Shown: in pieces, positions 43,237 to 54,236 of the stretch
How positions within the stretch are numbered: the stretch's first letter is position 1
Layout: the number at the start of each line of letters is the position of its first letter
Assembly (NCBI RefSeq): GCF_947495715.1
Contig: NZ_CANLZU010000018.1
Location: forward strand, 1 to 64,000
From: an uncultured Oceanisphaera sp.
Lineage (GTDB): Bacteria > Pseudomonadota > Gammaproteobacteria > Enterobacterales > Aeromonadaceae
Length of the DNA stretch: 64,000 bases
Direction: 5' to 3'
Position numbers and translations under genes: made by a program
The notes under the pieces: generated by a model
Told to the model about the DNA's origin: nothing
The model's database searches: none
The model's input: the letters and a program-made list of their open reading frames with translations, nothing else

Positions 43237-45537
43237 ATGCTTTTTGCTGTTATTTCGGGTTTTGTGTTAGCGGCGCTGGTGCCCCGCCTGTCGTCTGTTC
43301 TGGGGACGAAAATCGGCTGGGTCCTGGCGGTGCTGCCGGCTGCCCTGTTTGGCTACTTTCTGGGTTTCTGGCCACAGGTGACCACGGGTCAGACCGTGCT
43401 GCAGAGCCATGAATGGATTCCCAGCCTGGGTATCAACCTCAGCTTCATGGTGGATGGCCTCAGCCTGATGTTCGCGCTGCTGATCACCGGCATAGGTACC
43501 TTTATCTTTATTTACGCCGGCCGCTATCTGCAGGGCCATAAAGATATTCACAAGTTGCTGATGTACCTGCTGGCCTTCATGGCCGCCATGCTGGGGCTGG
43601 TGCTGTCCAGCAACCTGATTTCGCTGTTTGTGTTCTGGGAGCTGACCAGCTTTACCTCCTATCTGCTGATTGGTTTCAACCACGAGCAGGAAAAAGCCCG
43701 CAAGGCGGCGCTGCAGGGGTTCTTTATTACCGTCGGTGGCGGTCTGGCGCTGATGGCGGGTCTGATCCTGCTGGGCAACATCGGTGGCAGTTTCGAGTTG
43801 AATGAACTGCTGGCTCAAGATGTGGATATACAGCAACACCCGCTGTTTCTGGCGATGATGGTGTTGATCCTGCTGGGCGCCTTTACCAAGTCGGCTCAGA
43901 CTCCCTTCCATTTCTGGCTGCCCAATGCCATGGCGGCGCCGACCCCGGTCAGCGCCTATCTGCACTCGGCCACCATGGTCAAGGCGGGTGTTTATCTGAT
44001 GGCGCGCTTGCAGCCGATGATGGCCGGTAGCGAGGCCTGGATGATGACGCTGTCGCTGTTTGGCGGCGTGACCATGACGGTGGGCGCCCTGATGGCGGTA
44101 TGCAGCACCGATCTCAAGCGCATTCTCGCCTTTTCCACCATCATGGCGCTGGGCACCCTGACCATGCTGATCGGCATCGGTACCCCCCATGCGCTGGAGG
44201 CGGCCATGGTGTTTCTGCTGGCTCATGCGTTGTACAAGGGCGCCCTGTTCATGGCGGCGGGCACCCTGGATCATGCCACCGGCACCAAGGATGTACGCGA
44301 TCTGGGCGGGCTGCGTAAATACATGCCGCAAACGGCGCTGTTCATCACCCTGGCCGCGCTGTCGCTGGCCGGTATTCCACCGCTGTTCGGTTTTATCGCC
44401 AAGGAACTGATGTTCGAGGCGGCACTGGGCGCGCCCTGGTTGTCGAAGCTGTTGATCGTGCTGTCGGTCATCACCGCCATCGGCATAGTGGCGTCGGCCG
44501 CGCTGGTGGCGATCAAACCCTTTTACGGGCCATTGAAGCCCACGCCCAAAACGCCCCACGAAGCGCCACTGGCGATGCGGCTGGGCTTTACCCTGCTGGC
44601 CATTGTCGGTCTGTTGCTGGGATTGATGCCGAGTCTGGTGACGCCTTTGCTGCAGGCGGCGGTAACCGCCATTGGCGGGGCCCCGGCGGCCGAGCTGAAA
44701 CTGGCGCTGTGGCACGGTTTCAACCTGCCGCTGCTGCTCAGTGCGCTGGCATTGGCGTGTGGCGGCCTGCTTTATCATCACTGGGATCGCATACGCGATC
44801 CGCTGGCCGCCGCCCTTAATCCCCTGGCCTATGGTCCCGAGCGGAGCTATGAGCGAATGATGGATGGCCTTCAGGTGGTGGCGAAGGGCCAGACCCGCAT
44901 ACTGCAGAATGGCTATATGACCCACTATATTCTGACCATATTGCTGACCACCATCGCCCTGCTGGCCTATGCCTTCTGGTCGGAAGACGCCTTTGTCTAC
45001 TCGCTGTCGTTCGAGGGAGTGCGCTTCTATGAAGTGGTGATCAGCCTGTTGATGCTGGTGGCGGTGGTGTATGCCGGCGCCACCCATCTGCGGTTGGGCG
45101 CGGTGGCGGCCATCGGGGTGCTGGGCTTTGCCATGGCGATGATTTATGTGTTCTTCAGCGCGCCGGATCTGGCTATTACCCAGGTATTGGTCGAGACCCT
45201 GACCGTGATCATGCTGGTGCTGGTGCTGTTTCGTCTGCCCGGTTTTCAGGACCTGTCGAGCCCGCTGGTACGCTGGCGCGATGCGGCCGTGGCCGGTGCC
45301 TTCGGGGTGCTGGTGACCATGATGGTGCTCACCGTGAACCAGTCGACCCTGCCGGGCGAGGGCATTACCGCCTATCTGGTGGAAAACAGCTATGTGGTGG
45401 CGCACGGGCGTAACATCGTCAACGTCATACTGGTCGACTTCCGGGCGCTGGATACTTTGGGCGAGATCTTCGTGCTGGCGCTGGCGGCCATCGGCGTCAA
45501 TGCCATGATTCGCTTTCGTTGGGAGACGCAGAAATGA
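43237..45537 (+). CDS. mrpA: Mrp Na+/H+ antiporter subunit A
   Basis: The large NuoL-like subunit of the multisubunit cation/proton antiporter, 766 aa, about 20 helices. It has the NuoL/M core ([55 protein letters not shown] as a long block near residues 215-255) and the C-terminal MrpA extension with [25 protein letters not shown] 43237 was chosen; TTG 43231 lies too near the GAGG ribosome site. First of seven genes with overlapping or adjoining ends. It exports Na+ and aids pH homeostasis, in keeping with a saline habitat. Confidence 0.93.
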   Translation: MLFAVISGFVLAALVPRLSSVLGTKIGWVLAVLPAALFGYFLGFWPQVTTGQTVLQSHEWIPSLGINLSFMVDGLSLMFALLITGIGTFIFIYAGRYLQGHKDIHKLLMYLLAFMAAMLGLVLSSNLISLFVFWELTSFTSYLLIGFNHEQEKARKAALQGFFITVGGGLALMAGLILLGNIGGSFELNELLAQDVDIQQHPLFLAMMVLILLGAFTKSAQTPFHFWLPNAMAAPTPVSAYLHSATMVKAGVYLMARLQPMMAGSEAWMMTLSLFGGVTMTVGALMAVCSTDLKRILAFSTIMALGTLTMLIGIGTPHALEAAMVFLLAHALYKGALFMAAGTLDHATGTKDVRDLGGLRKYMPQTALFITLAALSLAGIPPLFGFIAKELMFEAALGAPWLSKLLIVLSVITAIGIVASAALVAIKPFYGPLKPTPKTPHEAPLAMRLGFTLLAIVGLLLGLMPSLVTPLLQAAVTAIGGAPAAELKLALWHGFNLPLLLSALALACGGLLYHHWDRIRDPLAAALNPLAYGPERSYERMMDGLQVVAKGQTRILQNGYMTHYILTILLTTIALLAYAFWSEDAFVYSLSFEGVRFYEVVISLLMLVAVVYAGATHLRLGAVAAIGVLGFAMAMIYVFFSAPDLAITQVLVETLTVIMLVLVLFRLPGFQDLSSPLVRWRDAAVAGAFGVLVTMMVLTVNQSTLPGEGITAYLVENSYVVAHGRNIVNVILVDFRALDTLGEIFVLALAAIGVNAMIRFRWETQK

Positions 45538-45965
45538 GATCGGATACCTCCATCATACTGCAGACCGCTACCCGCATGCTGGTGCCGCTGTTGCTGTTGT
45601 TCTCCATCTTTTTGCTGTTGCGCGGCCATAACGATCCCGGGGGCGGCTTTATCGCCGGGCTGGTGGCGTCCAGCGCCTTTGCCCTGCATCTGTTCGCCTT
45701 TGATGCCAGCAGCACCAAGAAGCTGATGAAGGTGGAAAGTCAGCTGCTGATGGGCGTCGGCCTGTTGCTGGCGTTGCTGAGCGGCATGGTCGGCGTGGTG
45801 TGGCGGGGCCAGCCCTTTTTGACCAGCCAGTGGGGCACCCTCTATGTGCCGGGCATCGGCGAGCTGGCGGTGAGTACTCCCCTGCTGTTCGATATCGGTG
45901 TTTACCTGGTGGTGATCGGCGTGGTGTCGACCATATTGCTGTCACTGGACAAGGTGGAGGAATAA
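45534..45965 (+). CDS. mrpB: Mrp antiporter subunit B
   Basis: A 143-aa membrane protein with four helices and the MnhB signature [25 protein letters not shown] 45534 overlaps the mrpA stop (ATGA). Confidence 0.92.
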   Translation: MRSDTSIILQTATRMLVPLLLLFSIFLLLRGHNDPGGGFIAGLVASSAFALHLFAFDASSTKKLMKVESQLLMGVGLLLALLSGMVGVVWRGQPFLTSQWGTLYVPGIGELAVSTPLLFDIGVYLVVIGVVSTILLSLDKVEE

Positions 45966-46313
45966 ATGGAAAACCTGTTTGCTTTCGTGATTGGCGGTCT
46001 CTACGCCACGGCGCTGTTCATGATGCTCAGACGCAGCATCGTCAAACTGGTGATCGGGCTCATGATTCTGTCCAACGCCGCCAACCTGCTGATCCTGACC
46101 GGGGGTGGCCTGGTGCGGGGCGCACCGCCATTGATTCCGGAAGGACTGTCGCAACCGGCCGGCATCATCGCCGACCCACTGCCTCAGGCGCTGATCCTGA
46201 CCGCCATCGTCATCAGTTTCGGTGTGCTGGCCTTTGCCGTGGTGCTGATCCACCGTGCCTATGAAGTTATCGGGGCCGATGACATGAACGAAATGAAGAG
46301 CACAGACTCGTGA
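45966..46313 (+). CDS. mrpC: Mrp antiporter subunit C
   Basis: A 115-aa NuoK-like subunit with three helices; [17 protein letters not shown] and [16 protein letters not shown] are typical, the latter holding the conserved [11 protein letters not shown]. It starts directly after the mrpB stop. Confidence 0.93.
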   Translation: MENLFAFVIGGLYATALFMMLRRSIVKLVIGLMILSNAANLLILTGGGLVRGAPPLIPEGLSQPAGIIADPLPQALILTAIVISFGVLAFAVVLIHRAYEVIGADDMNEMKSTDS

Positions 46314-47812
46314 ATATAGCCGTTATCCTACCCATATTTATCCCCATGCTGGCCGGTGCCCTGACCCTGATCTGCTGGCGCTGGCGTTTGGTTCAGCGCT
46401 GGATTTCGGTGCTGTCCGGCAGCAGCCTCTTGCTGGCCGCGCTTTATCTGTTCACCCAGGTACGCCAGGAAGGCATTCTGGTGGCCTACGTCGGCAACTG
46501 GTCGGCGCCCTACGGCATTACTCTGGTGGCGGATTTGCTCAGCGCCATCATGGTGCTGGTGACCGGCATCATCGGCCTGGCGGTGGCGGTGTACTCGCTG
46601 GCCACCATGAGCCGCAACCACGAAGCCTTCGGCTATTACCCTTTGCTGCATCTGATGCTGGCCGGGGTGGCTGGCGCCTTTCTCACCGGTGACATCTTCA
46701 ACCTCTATGTGTGGTTCGAGATCATGCTGGTGGCCTCGTTCGGCCTGATGATACTGGGGGGCGAGCGGGCGCAGATGGAAGGGGCGGTCAAGTACGTGAC
46801 CCTGAACCTGATCTCGTCGGCGCTGTTTCTGACCGCCGTGGGCCTGCTGTACGGTTACGCGGGTACCCTGAACATGGCGGATCTGGCGCTGAAGCTGGGC
46901 AACGGCGAGCAGCCGGGGCTGGTGACGGTGATCGCCATGCTGTTTCTGGTGGCGTTCGGCATCAAGGCGGCGGCCTTTCCGCTGTTCTTCTGGCTGCCCG
47001 CCTCCTACCACACGCCGCCGGTGGCCATTTCGGCGGTGTTTGCCGGTCTGTTGACCAAGGTGGGGGTCTATGCGCTGTATAGGGTGTTCAGCCTGATCTT
47101 CGTGCAGGATGTGGGGCTGACCCACCACAGCATCTTGATGGGCATGGGTATTTTCACCATGCTGACCGGGGTGCTGGGGGCGGCGGCCCAGTTCGAGGTG
47201 CGCCGCATTCTGTCTTTCCATATCGTCAGCCAGATTGGTTACATGCTGGTGGGGCTGGCGCTGTTTACGCCGCTGGCCATTGCCGGCGGTGTCTTCTATA
47301 TCTTTCATCACATCATAGTGAAGACCAACCTGTTCCTGATCAGCGGCATCATGTATCGCTATCACGGCAGCTATGATCTGGCGCGGCTGGGTGGCCTGTA
47401 TCGCTCCGCGCCCTGGCTGGCGCTGCTGTTTCTGATCCCGGCAATGTCGCTGGCGGGGCTGCCGCCCCTGTCGGGCTTTTTCGCCAAATACACGGTGATC
47501 AAGGCCGGTATCGAGGCGCAGTCCTGGCTGATGGTAACCATAGCGCTGATCGTCGGTTTGCTGACCCTGTATTCGATGGTCAAGATCTGGGCCGAGGCGT
47601 TCTGGAAGCCGTTGCCGGAAGAGGCCAAGTCGTTGCGTGGCGCCGAGGATCCGAGCCGGTATGTGTTGTATCTGCCGGTATTGAGCCTGGCCCTGCTGAC
47701 CCTGGCCATCGGCTTTGGTGCCGAATGGTTTGTGCAGCTGGCGCTGGAAACGGCGGAGCAGCTGTTGACGCCGGCCGGTTATATCGAGGCGGTACTGGGA
47801 GTAAGCCGATGA
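46310..47812 (+). CDS. mrpD: Mrp antiporter subunit D
   Basis: A 500-aa NuoM/N-like proton-channel subunit with ~14 helices; [54 protein letters not shown] (residues ~222-255) and the broken-helix lysine region are conserved. GTG start overlaps the mrpC stop (GTGA). Confidence 0.93.
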   Translation: MNIAVILPIFIPMLAGALTLICWRWRLVQRWISVLSGSSLLLAALYLFTQVRQEGILVAYVGNWSAPYGITLVADLLSAIMVLVTGIIGLAVAVYSLATMSRNHEAFGYYPLLHLMLAGVAGAFLTGDIFNLYVWFEIMLVASFGLMILGGERAQMEGAVKYVTLNLISSALFLTAVGLLYGYAGTLNMADLALKLGNGEQPGLVTVIAMLFLVAFGIKAAAFPLFFWLPASYHTPPVAISAVFAGLLTKVGVYALYRVFSLIFVQDVGLTHHSILMGMGIFTMLTGVLGAAAQFEVRRILSFHIVSQIGYMLVGLALFTPLAIAGGVFYIFHHIIVKTNLFLISGIMYRYHGSYDLARLGGLYRSAPWLALLFLIPAMSLAGLPPLSGFFAKYTVIKAGIEAQSWLMVTIALIVGLLTLYSMVKIWAEAFWKPLPEEAKSLRGAEDPSRYVLYLPVLSLALLTLAIGFGAEWFVQLALETAEQLLTPAGYIEAVLGVSR

Positions 47813-48282
47813 GAGCCTTTGGTTGGAATATGCTGCTGGCCCTGCTGTGGGTCATATTGTCCGGCAACTACAGCATCAGCAACCTGGTGGCCGGCATGTT
47901 GCTGAGCTATCTGGTGCTGGCCTATGTGGCGCGGGACAAGCCGATGTTTGCCAATTATTTCGGCAAGCTGCCGCAAATCATTCGCTTCATCCTGTTTTTT
48001 ATCTGGGATCTGATCAAGGCCAATGCCCGGGTCGCCCATGATGTGCTGACGCCGACGCACCTGATGCGACCCGGGGTGATCGCCATACCGCTGGATCTCA
48101 AGGATGATGCCGGCATTTCGCTGTTTGCCAACCTGATCACCGTGACCCCGGGTTCACTGGCACTGGATGTGTCCAGCGATCGCAAGGTGTTGTATGTACA
48201 CATGATGTACCTGGATAGCGAGGCCCGCCAGCTGGCGGAATTGAAGGCCCTGGAGGCCCGTGTACTGGACTTGTTGAGATAA
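47809..48282 (+). CDS. mrpE: Mrp antiporter subunit E
   Basis: A 157-aa subunit with two N-terminal helices and a cytoplasmic tail; [15 protein letters not shown] and LYVHMMYLD are the MnhE marks. ATG 47809 overlaps the mrpD stop (ATGA); longer in-frame extensions lie within mrpD and are not needed. Confidence 0.92.
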   Translation: MRAFGWNMLLALLWVILSGNYSISNLVAGMLLSYLVLAYVARDKPMFANYFGKLPQIIRFILFFIWDLIKANARVAHDVLTPTHLMRPGVIAIPLDLKDDAGISLFANLITVTPGSLALDVSSDRKVLYVHMMYLDSEARQLAELKALEARVLDLLR

Positions 48283-48286
48283 GCCG

Positions 48287-48562
48287 ATGCTTGAGTTTGC
48301 TATTACCTTGTCGTTTGTGTTTTTGAGTGTCGGGCTGGTGCTGGCCACGATACGCTTGCTGCGTGGCCCGACCCTGCCGGATCGGGTGGTGGCGCTGGAA
48401 GTGATCGCCTCGCTGACGGTGGGTTTTATTCTGCTGTACAGCATCAGCTACCAGGCGCCCCAGTTTATCGACGTGGCCATTGTGCTGGCGCTCACGTCCT
48501 TCATGACGGCGGTGGGCTTTGCCCGCTATCTGGAACGGGGAGGCAAGCGCCATGATGACTGA
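48287..48562 (+). CDS. mrpF: Mrp antiporter subunit F
   Basis: A 91-aa subunit with three helices; LLRGPTLPDRVVALEVI is the MnhF signature. It starts 4 nt after mrpE. Confidence 0.92.
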   Translation: MLEFAITLSFVFLSVGLVLATIRLLRGPTLPDRVVALEVIASLTVGFILLYSISYQAPQFIDVAIVLALTSFMTAVGFARYLERGGKRHDD

Positions 48563-48932
48563 AATCATGACCAGTCTGCTGCTGTTGCTCGGCTCCTTTT
48601 TGATGCTGCTGTCCGGCATCGGCATTATTCGCATGCCGGATTTGCTGACCCGCATGCACGCGACCAGCAAGGCGGGGGCCCTGGGCATTGGCCTGATGGC
48701 CTGCGGCTTCGCGGTGTTTTATGGCGATAACGTCAGTGTGGTGGTGCGCGCTCTGGCGGTGGTGGTGTTCGTGATTGTCACCGCCCCGGTGGCGGCTCAT
48801 GTGCTGGCCCGGGCCGGTTACTTTGTGGGCATCAAGCTGTGGGAAGGCACGGTCAAGGACGTAATCAAGGAACGCTACGACCTCAAGACCCACCGGCTGG
48901 GCAGCTCGCCCCGCAAGCGGGAAGAAGACTGA
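48552..48932 (+). CDS. mrpG: Mrp antiporter subunit G
   Basis: A 126-aa subunit with three helices; GIIRMPDLLTRMHATSKAGALG is the MnhG signature. GGGAGG at 48538-48543 fits ATG 48552 (ATG 48555 also possible), giving an 11-nt overlap with mrpF. It ends the operon; CGCCAG/CTGGCG at 48937-48965 forms a hairpin between it and the convergent response-regulator gene. Confidence 0.92.
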   Translation: MMTEIMTSLLLLLGSFLMLLSGIGIIRMPDLLTRMHATSKAGALGIGLMACGFAVFYGDNVSVVVRALAVVVFVIVTAPVAAHVLARAGYFVGIKLWEGTVKDVIKERYDLKTHRLGSSPRKREED

Positions 48933-48978
48933 TGACCGCCAGCGGAGGCTGAGCTGCTTCTGGCGATCAACTGGGTAC

Positions 48979-49374
48979 TTAGGCAGATTGAGCCTGTTGC
49001 CAGATGGCCTTGATCTGCACGGGTAACTGTATGGGGTCGAAGGGCTTGGCGATCACGTCCAGCGCCCCCATCGCCTTGTAGGCGGCAATTTCCTGCGGCT
49101 GTATCTTGGCGGTCATGAAGGCCACCGGGGTGGTGGCCTGAGCGGGATTCTGCCGCAGCGCCGTCAGGGTAGAGGGACCGTCCATGCCCGGCATCATCAC
49201 ATCCAGCAGTATCATGTCGGGATCAAAATCGGCCACCTGCTCCAGGGCCTGCTCGCCGGAGGCGCACAGCAGTACCGTAAAACCGCCGACGGTCTCCAGC
49301 GCCAGCTGGGCGATTTCACGAATGTCGTCGTCGTCTTCCACATACAGAATACGTTGGGGGGCGGTCTTGAGCAT
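48979..49374 (-). CDS. Single-domain response regulator
   Basis: A CheY-like receiver of 131 aa with no output domain: acidic pocket VEDDDD (residues 12-17), phospho-acceptor Asp58 in MILLDVMMPGMDG, Thr in FMTAK, and the conserved Lys in IAKPFDP. ATG 49374 (MLKTAPQRILYVEDD) has AAGGAC upstream. It lies downstream of the REC-HDOD gene on the same strand and may pass phosphate to the HPt protein encoded above, or act by protein contact. Confidence 0.88.
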   Translation of the reverse strand: MLKTAPQRILYVEDDDDIREIAQLALETVGGFTVLLCASGEQALEQVADFDPDMILLDVMMPGMDGPSTLTALRQNPAQATTPVAFMTAKIQPQEIAAYKAMGALDVIAKPFDPIQLPVQIKAIWQQAQSA

Positions 49375-49403
49375 GATGTCGTCCTTGTCGTCTGGTGTCA
49401 GAT

Positions 49404-50561
49404 TTATTCCGGTGTGTCGGCCAGCCATTTTTCGGGTTCCAGCCCGGCCTGGCGCAACATGCGCAGCGCGTCGCGGCCGTGCAGTTTTGACGCAACCCGC
49501 AGCCCCGCCAGGTGCATGATCAGCAGAGCGCGCTGGGTAGCATGGGCCGGGGCAACATGTATGGCACCAATCAGTTCCCTTGTCGGTAGCGGTAGCCCCC
49601 ATTGCTGCTTGAGCCGGTTGCCGTAGTTCGGCGCCCACTGGGCGAGCAACTGTTCCGGCGGCGCGTCGTCGAGGCTGCCGCCGCGGGTAATGAAATCCTG
49701 CAGTACGCGCAATACCGCCAGCTCTCCGCTGCGACTCAGCAAACCGGCGGTATAACAGTTCAAGCCATTCAGACCGATGCTCAGTGCCATGGCCCGGGCG
49801 ATAGTGGCGACCTGCTCGGCGGTGGTCTGGTAGTGACGGGCCAGCTCGATCAGGCGTTCATCGTGCAGGGAGCCGGTAACGTCGAGCGCCAGTGCCATGG
49901 CGGTGCGTAACGACAGATCCACGCCCAGGGTGGCAATGGCCTCGTCCAGCCGGCTCACCGGCTTGCCGCTGCGTTTCAGCGACGCGCCGTTGGCCTGTTT
50001 CAGCAAGCGGGCAGTCAATGCCGGCTGGTTTTTCCAGTTTTGGGCCAGGTCGGTCGGTGACAGGCTGTCGCTGTTGGCCAGCAGGGGCAGCACGGCGTTC
50101 TGATCGAGCTCGGTTGGCAGGCGCAGCGTATCGGTCAGTGCCTGGTTCAGCCAGTCATCCAGCGACGGCAGCGCAGACGGCTGCTGGCCGGTGGACAGAT
50201 CGGCATGCAGCAGCGGCATCAGGCGTTGCTGCAGCATGGTCACATCGAACGGCTTGGCGATAAAATCGCTGATACCATAACGGGCGGCGGCCATCACGTG
50301 CTGGCGGTCGGAGCTGGCGCTGATCATGACGATGGGGGTGGCCGTGTCGGTGCTGCGAATGAGTTTGACCAGCTCGAGCCCCGAGCCGTCCGGCAGATTC
50401 CAGTCGCAGAGCACCAGTTGTGCCGGCTGTCGGCGCCAGGCCATTTTGGCCTGACCGACGCTGGTCGCCTGGGTCACTTGGGCCCCGGCAACCGAATTGG
50501 TCAGCACCATTTCCACCAGATCGGCGATGAGCAAATCGTCTTCCAGCAGCAGTATGTTCAT
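49404..50561 (-). CDS. Response regulator with HDOD output domain
   Basis: A 385-aa protein: N-terminal receiver (residues 1-120; LLLEDDL, Asp53 in LCDWNLPDGSG, Lys in IAKPFDV) and a C-terminal HDOD domain (about 145-350; LLKQANGASLKRSGKPVSRLDEAIATLG by composition). HDOD domains bind protein or nucleotide ligands and are often tied to c-di-GMP or stress signalling, usually without catalytic HD residues. It begins 3 nt after the GGDEF gene stop, so the two form one operon. Confidence 0.88.
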   Translation of the reverse strand: MNILLLEDDLLIADLVEMVLTNSVAGAQVTQATSVGQAKMAWRRQPAQLVLCDWNLPDGSGLELVKLIRSTDTATPIVMISASSDRQHVMAAARYGISDFIAKPFDVTMLQQRLMPLLHADLSTGQQPSALPSLDDWLNQALTDTLRLPTELDQNAVLPLLANSDSLSPTDLAQNWKNQPALTARLLKQANGASLKRSGKPVSRLDEAIATLGVDLSLRTAMALALDVTGSLHDERLIELARHYQTTAEQVATIARAMALSIGLNGLNCYTAGLLSRSGELAVLRVLQDFITRGGSLDDAPPEQLLAQWAPNYGNRLKQQWGLPLPTRELIGAIHVAPAHATQRALLIMHLAGLRVASKLHGRDALRMLRQAGLEPEKWLADTPE

Positions 50562-50564
50562 GGT

Positions 50565-52235
50565 TTATCCGTTGTCGACAGGCAAGGTAGGTAAATAATA
50601 ACAGCTGACTCCGTTTCGGCCCTGATGTTTTCGCTGATACAACGCCTCGTCGGCGGCATTAAGTGCATGTTCTGCCGATATAAATTGATTCAGATCGGCC
50701 AGGCCGACACTGACGGTCACCCCGAACTTGTGTTCACTGCCATTGAAGCTCAGGGCGGCAAAATGACGGCAGATCTGCTCGAACATGGTTTTGGCCTGTG
50801 ACAGATCGCAGTCGGGCAGTATGGCCACAAACTCTTCACCGCCGTAGCGACCCAGATGATCGGTAATGCGCAGCCGCTTGTGCAGCAGATTGGCCAGCGC
50901 CTTGATCACCTGATCGCCAATGGCATGGCCGTGATTGTCGTTGATCTGTTTGAAGTGATCCAGATCCAGCATGGCCACCGTAGTGCTGTGGCCGAGCCGC
51001 TGCACCCGGGAAAACTCGTGGCTCAGGGCCTGCTTGATGTGCGTGTGATTGAGCAAGCCGGTCAGGCCATCGCAGGACACCAGTTTCGACAGCTGACGGG
51101 CCCGGTAATAGAGGATACGCACGGTACGGATCAGCTGTTGATCGGAAATCGGTTTGGTGATGAATTCATCGGCGCCCTGGGCCAGGGCGCTGAGCTGTTG
51201 ATCCCGATCCTGCTCCGAAGAGAGATAGATAATCGGCAAGCTCAGCCACTGGGGTTCAAAACGGATCATTCGCGCCAGGGTCACGCCGGAATAGGGCGCC
51301 ATGTTGATGTCCATCAGCACTATGTCCGGTCGAAACTCCGCCAGCGTACTCAGCAGGGCGGCGGGCCGGGTCATGACCCTGACATTCATACCGGCGGTGG
51401 TCAGCACCAGGCGATAATGCTCGGCCAGTTCTTCATCGTCGTCCAGTAGCAATACCCTGGCGGCCTGCGTCTGCTGTTGCTCGCGATTCAGTTGCTCGAT
51501 GCGTTCTGCCAGGCCGGGTATCTCTACCGGCAGGGTGAACAGGCCACTGGCCCCCAGTTCGGCGAGGCGATAGCGGGCGTCAAAGTCGTCATCTGCACCG
51601 ATGCAGATAATCGGGGCCTTCTTCTGCCGGCAACGGCGGGCCTGGACCGTGTTCCAGGTGGCGGCCGGCTCCAGATGATGGGCACAGGTGACGATGGTGG
51701 TGTTGTGATGCCAGTACCGGGCCGGAATATCATCAACGGCAACATGGTGCGCGATGTTGAAACCGTAGCGGCTGAGGGCCGAAACCAGCTCGGTCAGCTC
51801 GGCTCCCAGGATCAGCACTTCGGTCGCCTCTGCTGCGGTCGAAGGCGATGTGAGTGGCGTTGCGGCCGAGGGCGAAGTTGATTCATCATCCTGGTGCAGC
51901 AGCGAGGTTAATCGTTGCAGTTGCTCAAGAAAATCGGCGTCGATCACGCGCTGAATTCGGGCAGCAGACAGGTCGGGGCATTCCAGCAATGACGTGAGGC
52001 GATGCTCCAGGCTGCGGGCCTTCTGCCCCAGTTCGACAAAGCCGAAGGTGCCGGAAGAGCCGGCCAGCCGGTGCAGTAACTGGTAGAGGGCGGTGATATC
52101 GCCACAACGGCCGCCTGTTTGTTGCCATTGTTGAACTTCCAGCACCATGGCGTCGAGCTGGGTGGCCGTTCTCTCGGCAAACCGGGTTTTCAACAGGGCA
52201 AGCTTGCTCTCCATTACGCTCGGATCAGGCGGCAT
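50565..52235 (-). CDS. HPt-pseudoREC-REC-GGDEF diguanylate cyclase
   Basis: A 556-aa protein. An N-terminal HPt domain has His55 in LYQLLHRLAGSSGTFGF. A receiver-like domain lacking the acceptor Asp follows (about 140-250, LILGAELTELVSAL to GASGLFTLPVE). Then comes a complete receiver (VLLLDDDEELAEHY, Asp in VLMDINMAPYSG, Lys in FITKPISD). The C-terminal GGDEF domain carries GGEEF at 465-469 and an RITD inhibitory site upstream, so it should make c-di-GMP with product feedback. ATG 52235 follows GGAGG. First gene of the minus-strand group, divergent from the kinase genes. Confidence 0.9.
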   Translation of the reverse strand: MPPDPSVMESKLALLKTRFAERTATQLDAMVLEVQQWQQTGGRCGDITALYQLLHRLAGSSGTFGFVELGQKARSLEHRLTSLLECPDLSAARIQRVIDADFLEQLQRLTSLLHQDDESTSPSAATPLTSPSTAAEATEVLILGAELTELVSALSRYGFNIAHHVAVDDIPARYWHHNTTIVTCAHHLEPAATWNTVQARRCRQKKAPIICIGADDDFDARYRLAELGASGLFTLPVEIPGLAERIEQLNREQQQTQAARVLLLDDDEELAEHYRLVLTTAGMNVRVMTRPAALLSTLAEFRPDIVLMDINMAPYSGVTLARMIRFEPQWLSLPIIYLSSEQDRDQQLSALAQGADEFITKPISDQQLIRTVRILYYRARQLSKLVSCDGLTGLLNHTHIKQALSHEFSRVQRLGHSTTVAMLDLDHFKQINDNHGHAIGDQVIKALANLLHKRLRITDHLGRYGGEEFVAILPDCDLSQAKTMFEQICRHFAALSFNGSEHKFGVTVSVGLADLNQFISAEHALNAADEALYQRKHQGRNGVSCYYLPTLPVDNG

Positions 52236-52403
52236 TTTTACCTCCGGTACTCGGCTTGTGTTTCTGCGGCCATCGGGTAATGACTGCAGGGATGATAGGC
52301 TATAAAGCCCCATGCGAAACTTATCATGGGGTTGCCGATTGTGGTATACCCATATTTGACACCGTATCCGTTATGCACTACCACGACAAGGACGAGATAG
52401 CAC

Positions 52404-54236
52404 ATGCGATTATCGCTGAAGGGACGAATAGCGCTCATTATCATGACCGGTGCCGTGCTGACGGTCGTGGCCGTGCTGTTGACGGTCTATCACTCGCTGG
52501 TGGACGACCTCGAGCAGTTGCACCGCCAGCGCCAGGCGGAGGAAACGGTCAGGGCGGCCGAGCAGGTGGAGCAGGTGCTGGCCCTCAGGCTGAATGCGCT
52601 GGAAAGCTTCAGCGCCCAGTTGTCTAACGGACTCAACCTCGACCCCATGAGCCAGTTGCTCACCAAGATGGAGCGGCAGCGCCATCTGCGAAGATTCTTT
52701 CCGGATGGCCTTATGGTCTTTGACAGCAACGGCACCGCCATCGCCGAAAGCACGCTGGTGCCGGGGCGAGTGGGTACCAATTATGCGGATCGGCCTCATT
52801 TCAAGCGGCTCTTTACCACCCGCAAGCCGGTGATCAGTCACCCCATTATCGGACGTACCACAGGAGCGCCGCTGGTGTCCTTTTTGAGTCCGATCCTGTC
52901 GGATGACGGCGATTTGCTCGGTATTCTGGGTGGGGTGATCAATCTGGCCCAGACCTCCATTCTGCCGAAGCGGCGACTGGCCGATGCCCTGCGGGAAGGG
53001 GTGACTTTCAGGATTCTGGACACCGACAACCTGGTGTATGTCTATAACGGTGCCGATTTGTCGAGTGAACTGCAACCATTGCCTGCCCCCGGGGAGAGTC
53101 CGCTGATTGACGCCGCCCTGTCCGGTTTCAATATCGGCATCACCCAGGATGAAAATCGGCAGCAAATGGTCTTTGCCACCACCCATCTGGAGCAATTGCG
53201 GTGGGTGTTCGTTCGTGCCGTGCCCTACGACCAGGTGATTGCCCCGGCCCGGGCATTTTTTCTGCGTTTTGCCGGCATCAGTGTGCTGATTGGCGGCGGA
53301 CTGGCGCTGCTGGCATTCTGGCTGGCCTGGACCGCGATGCGGCCGCTGGAATTCATGACCCGACAAATCCGGCGCATGGCGACCCAGGCCGCGAATAACC
53401 AGCAGTTGCCCGAAACCGGCGTAACCGAGGTGGCGGAGCTGGCACGGGCCTTCAACCAGCTGACCGCCGAGCGCAAGGCGTTGAGCGAGGTCAAGGATGA
53501 CTTCGTGGCGGTGGTCAGTCATGAACTGCGTACTCCGCTGACCTCGATCAACGGGGCGCTGAAGCTGATGCAGTCGGGGGCGGTGGGCGCCCTGCCGGAA
53601 AAAGCCGATAACCTGACGTTGCTGGCATTGCGCAACGGCGAGCGTTTGCAGACCATCATCAATGACCTGCTGGACTTCAACAAGCTGAATGCCGGTAAGC
53701 TGGAACTGGCACCCAAGCCCTGCTGTATCATGACGCTGGTCAAGGAGGCGATAGCCGGTAACCGACCCATGGCCGATGACTACCGGGTGACCCTGTGCAG
53801 CGCCACCGCCCCGGTGCCATCGGCATACCTCGATCCGCTGCGCTTGCGGCAGGTTCTGGATAACCTGATCAGCAATGCCATCAAATTTTCTCCGCCCGGC
53901 GGTACCGTCACGGTACGGGTCGAGTGGCATCTCCCCGACTGGCTGCGGATTACCGTCAGCGATCAGGGAGAAGGCATTCCGGAAGCCTTTGGTGGTCGTC
54001 TGTTCGAGCGTTTTGCCCAGGCCGAACACGGCACCATGCGTGCCAGCAGAGGAACCGGGCTGGGCCTGGCGATTTGCAAGGAACTGGTGGAATTGATGGA
54101 AGGGCGCATCGGTTTTTATAACCGGGACGGTGCCCATCTGTGGGTGGAGCTGCCGGGTGCGGTTTCGAGCGATAGTACCGAGCATCGGATTATTGAGGAT
54201 ATGAGTGATGATCATCCCATCTGTACCGACCGATGA
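52404..54236 (+). CDS. Membrane sensor histidine kinase (Cache-HAMP-HisKA)
   Basis: A 610-aa inner-membrane kinase: membrane segment 8-28, periplasmic Cache-type sensor (about 30-285; DGLMVFDSNGTAIAESTLVPG and YADRPHFKRLFTTRKPVIS), second segment 287-308, HAMP linker, HisKA with His373 in VVSHELRTPLTSI, and HATPase with N box DNLISNAIKFSPPGG, DQGEGIPE and GTGLGLAICKELV. No receiver domain is attached. Its end overlaps the next kinase gene by 29 nt, so both are co-translated. The ligand is unknown. Confidence 0.92.
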   Translation: MRLSLKGRIALIIMTGAVLTVVAVLLTVYHSLVDDLEQLHRQRQAEETVRAAEQVEQVLALRLNALESFSAQLSNGLNLDPMSQLLTKMERQRHLRRFFPDGLMVFDSNGTAIAESTLVPGRVGTNYADRPHFKRLFTTRKPVISHPIIGRTTGAPLVSFLSPILSDDGDLLGILGGVINLAQTSILPKRRLADALREGVTFRILDTDNLVYVYNGADLSSELQPLPAPGESPLIDAALSGFNIGITQDENRQQMVFATTHLEQLRWVFVRAVPYDQVIAPARAFFLRFAGISVLIGGGLALLAFWLAWTAMRPLEFMTRQIRRMATQAANNQQLPETGVTEVAELARAFNQLTAERKALSEVKDDFVAVVSHELRTPLTSINGALKLMQSGAVGALPEKADNLTLLALRNGERLQTIINDLLDFNKLNAGKLELAPKPCCIMTLVKEAIAGNRPMADDYRVTLCSATAPVPSAYLDPLRLRQVLDNLISNAIKFSPPGGTVTVRVEWHLPDWLRITVSDQGEGIPEAFGGRLFERFAQAEHGTMRASRGTGLGLAICKELVELMEGRIGFYNRDGAHLWVELPGAVSSDSTEHRIIEDMSDDHPICTDR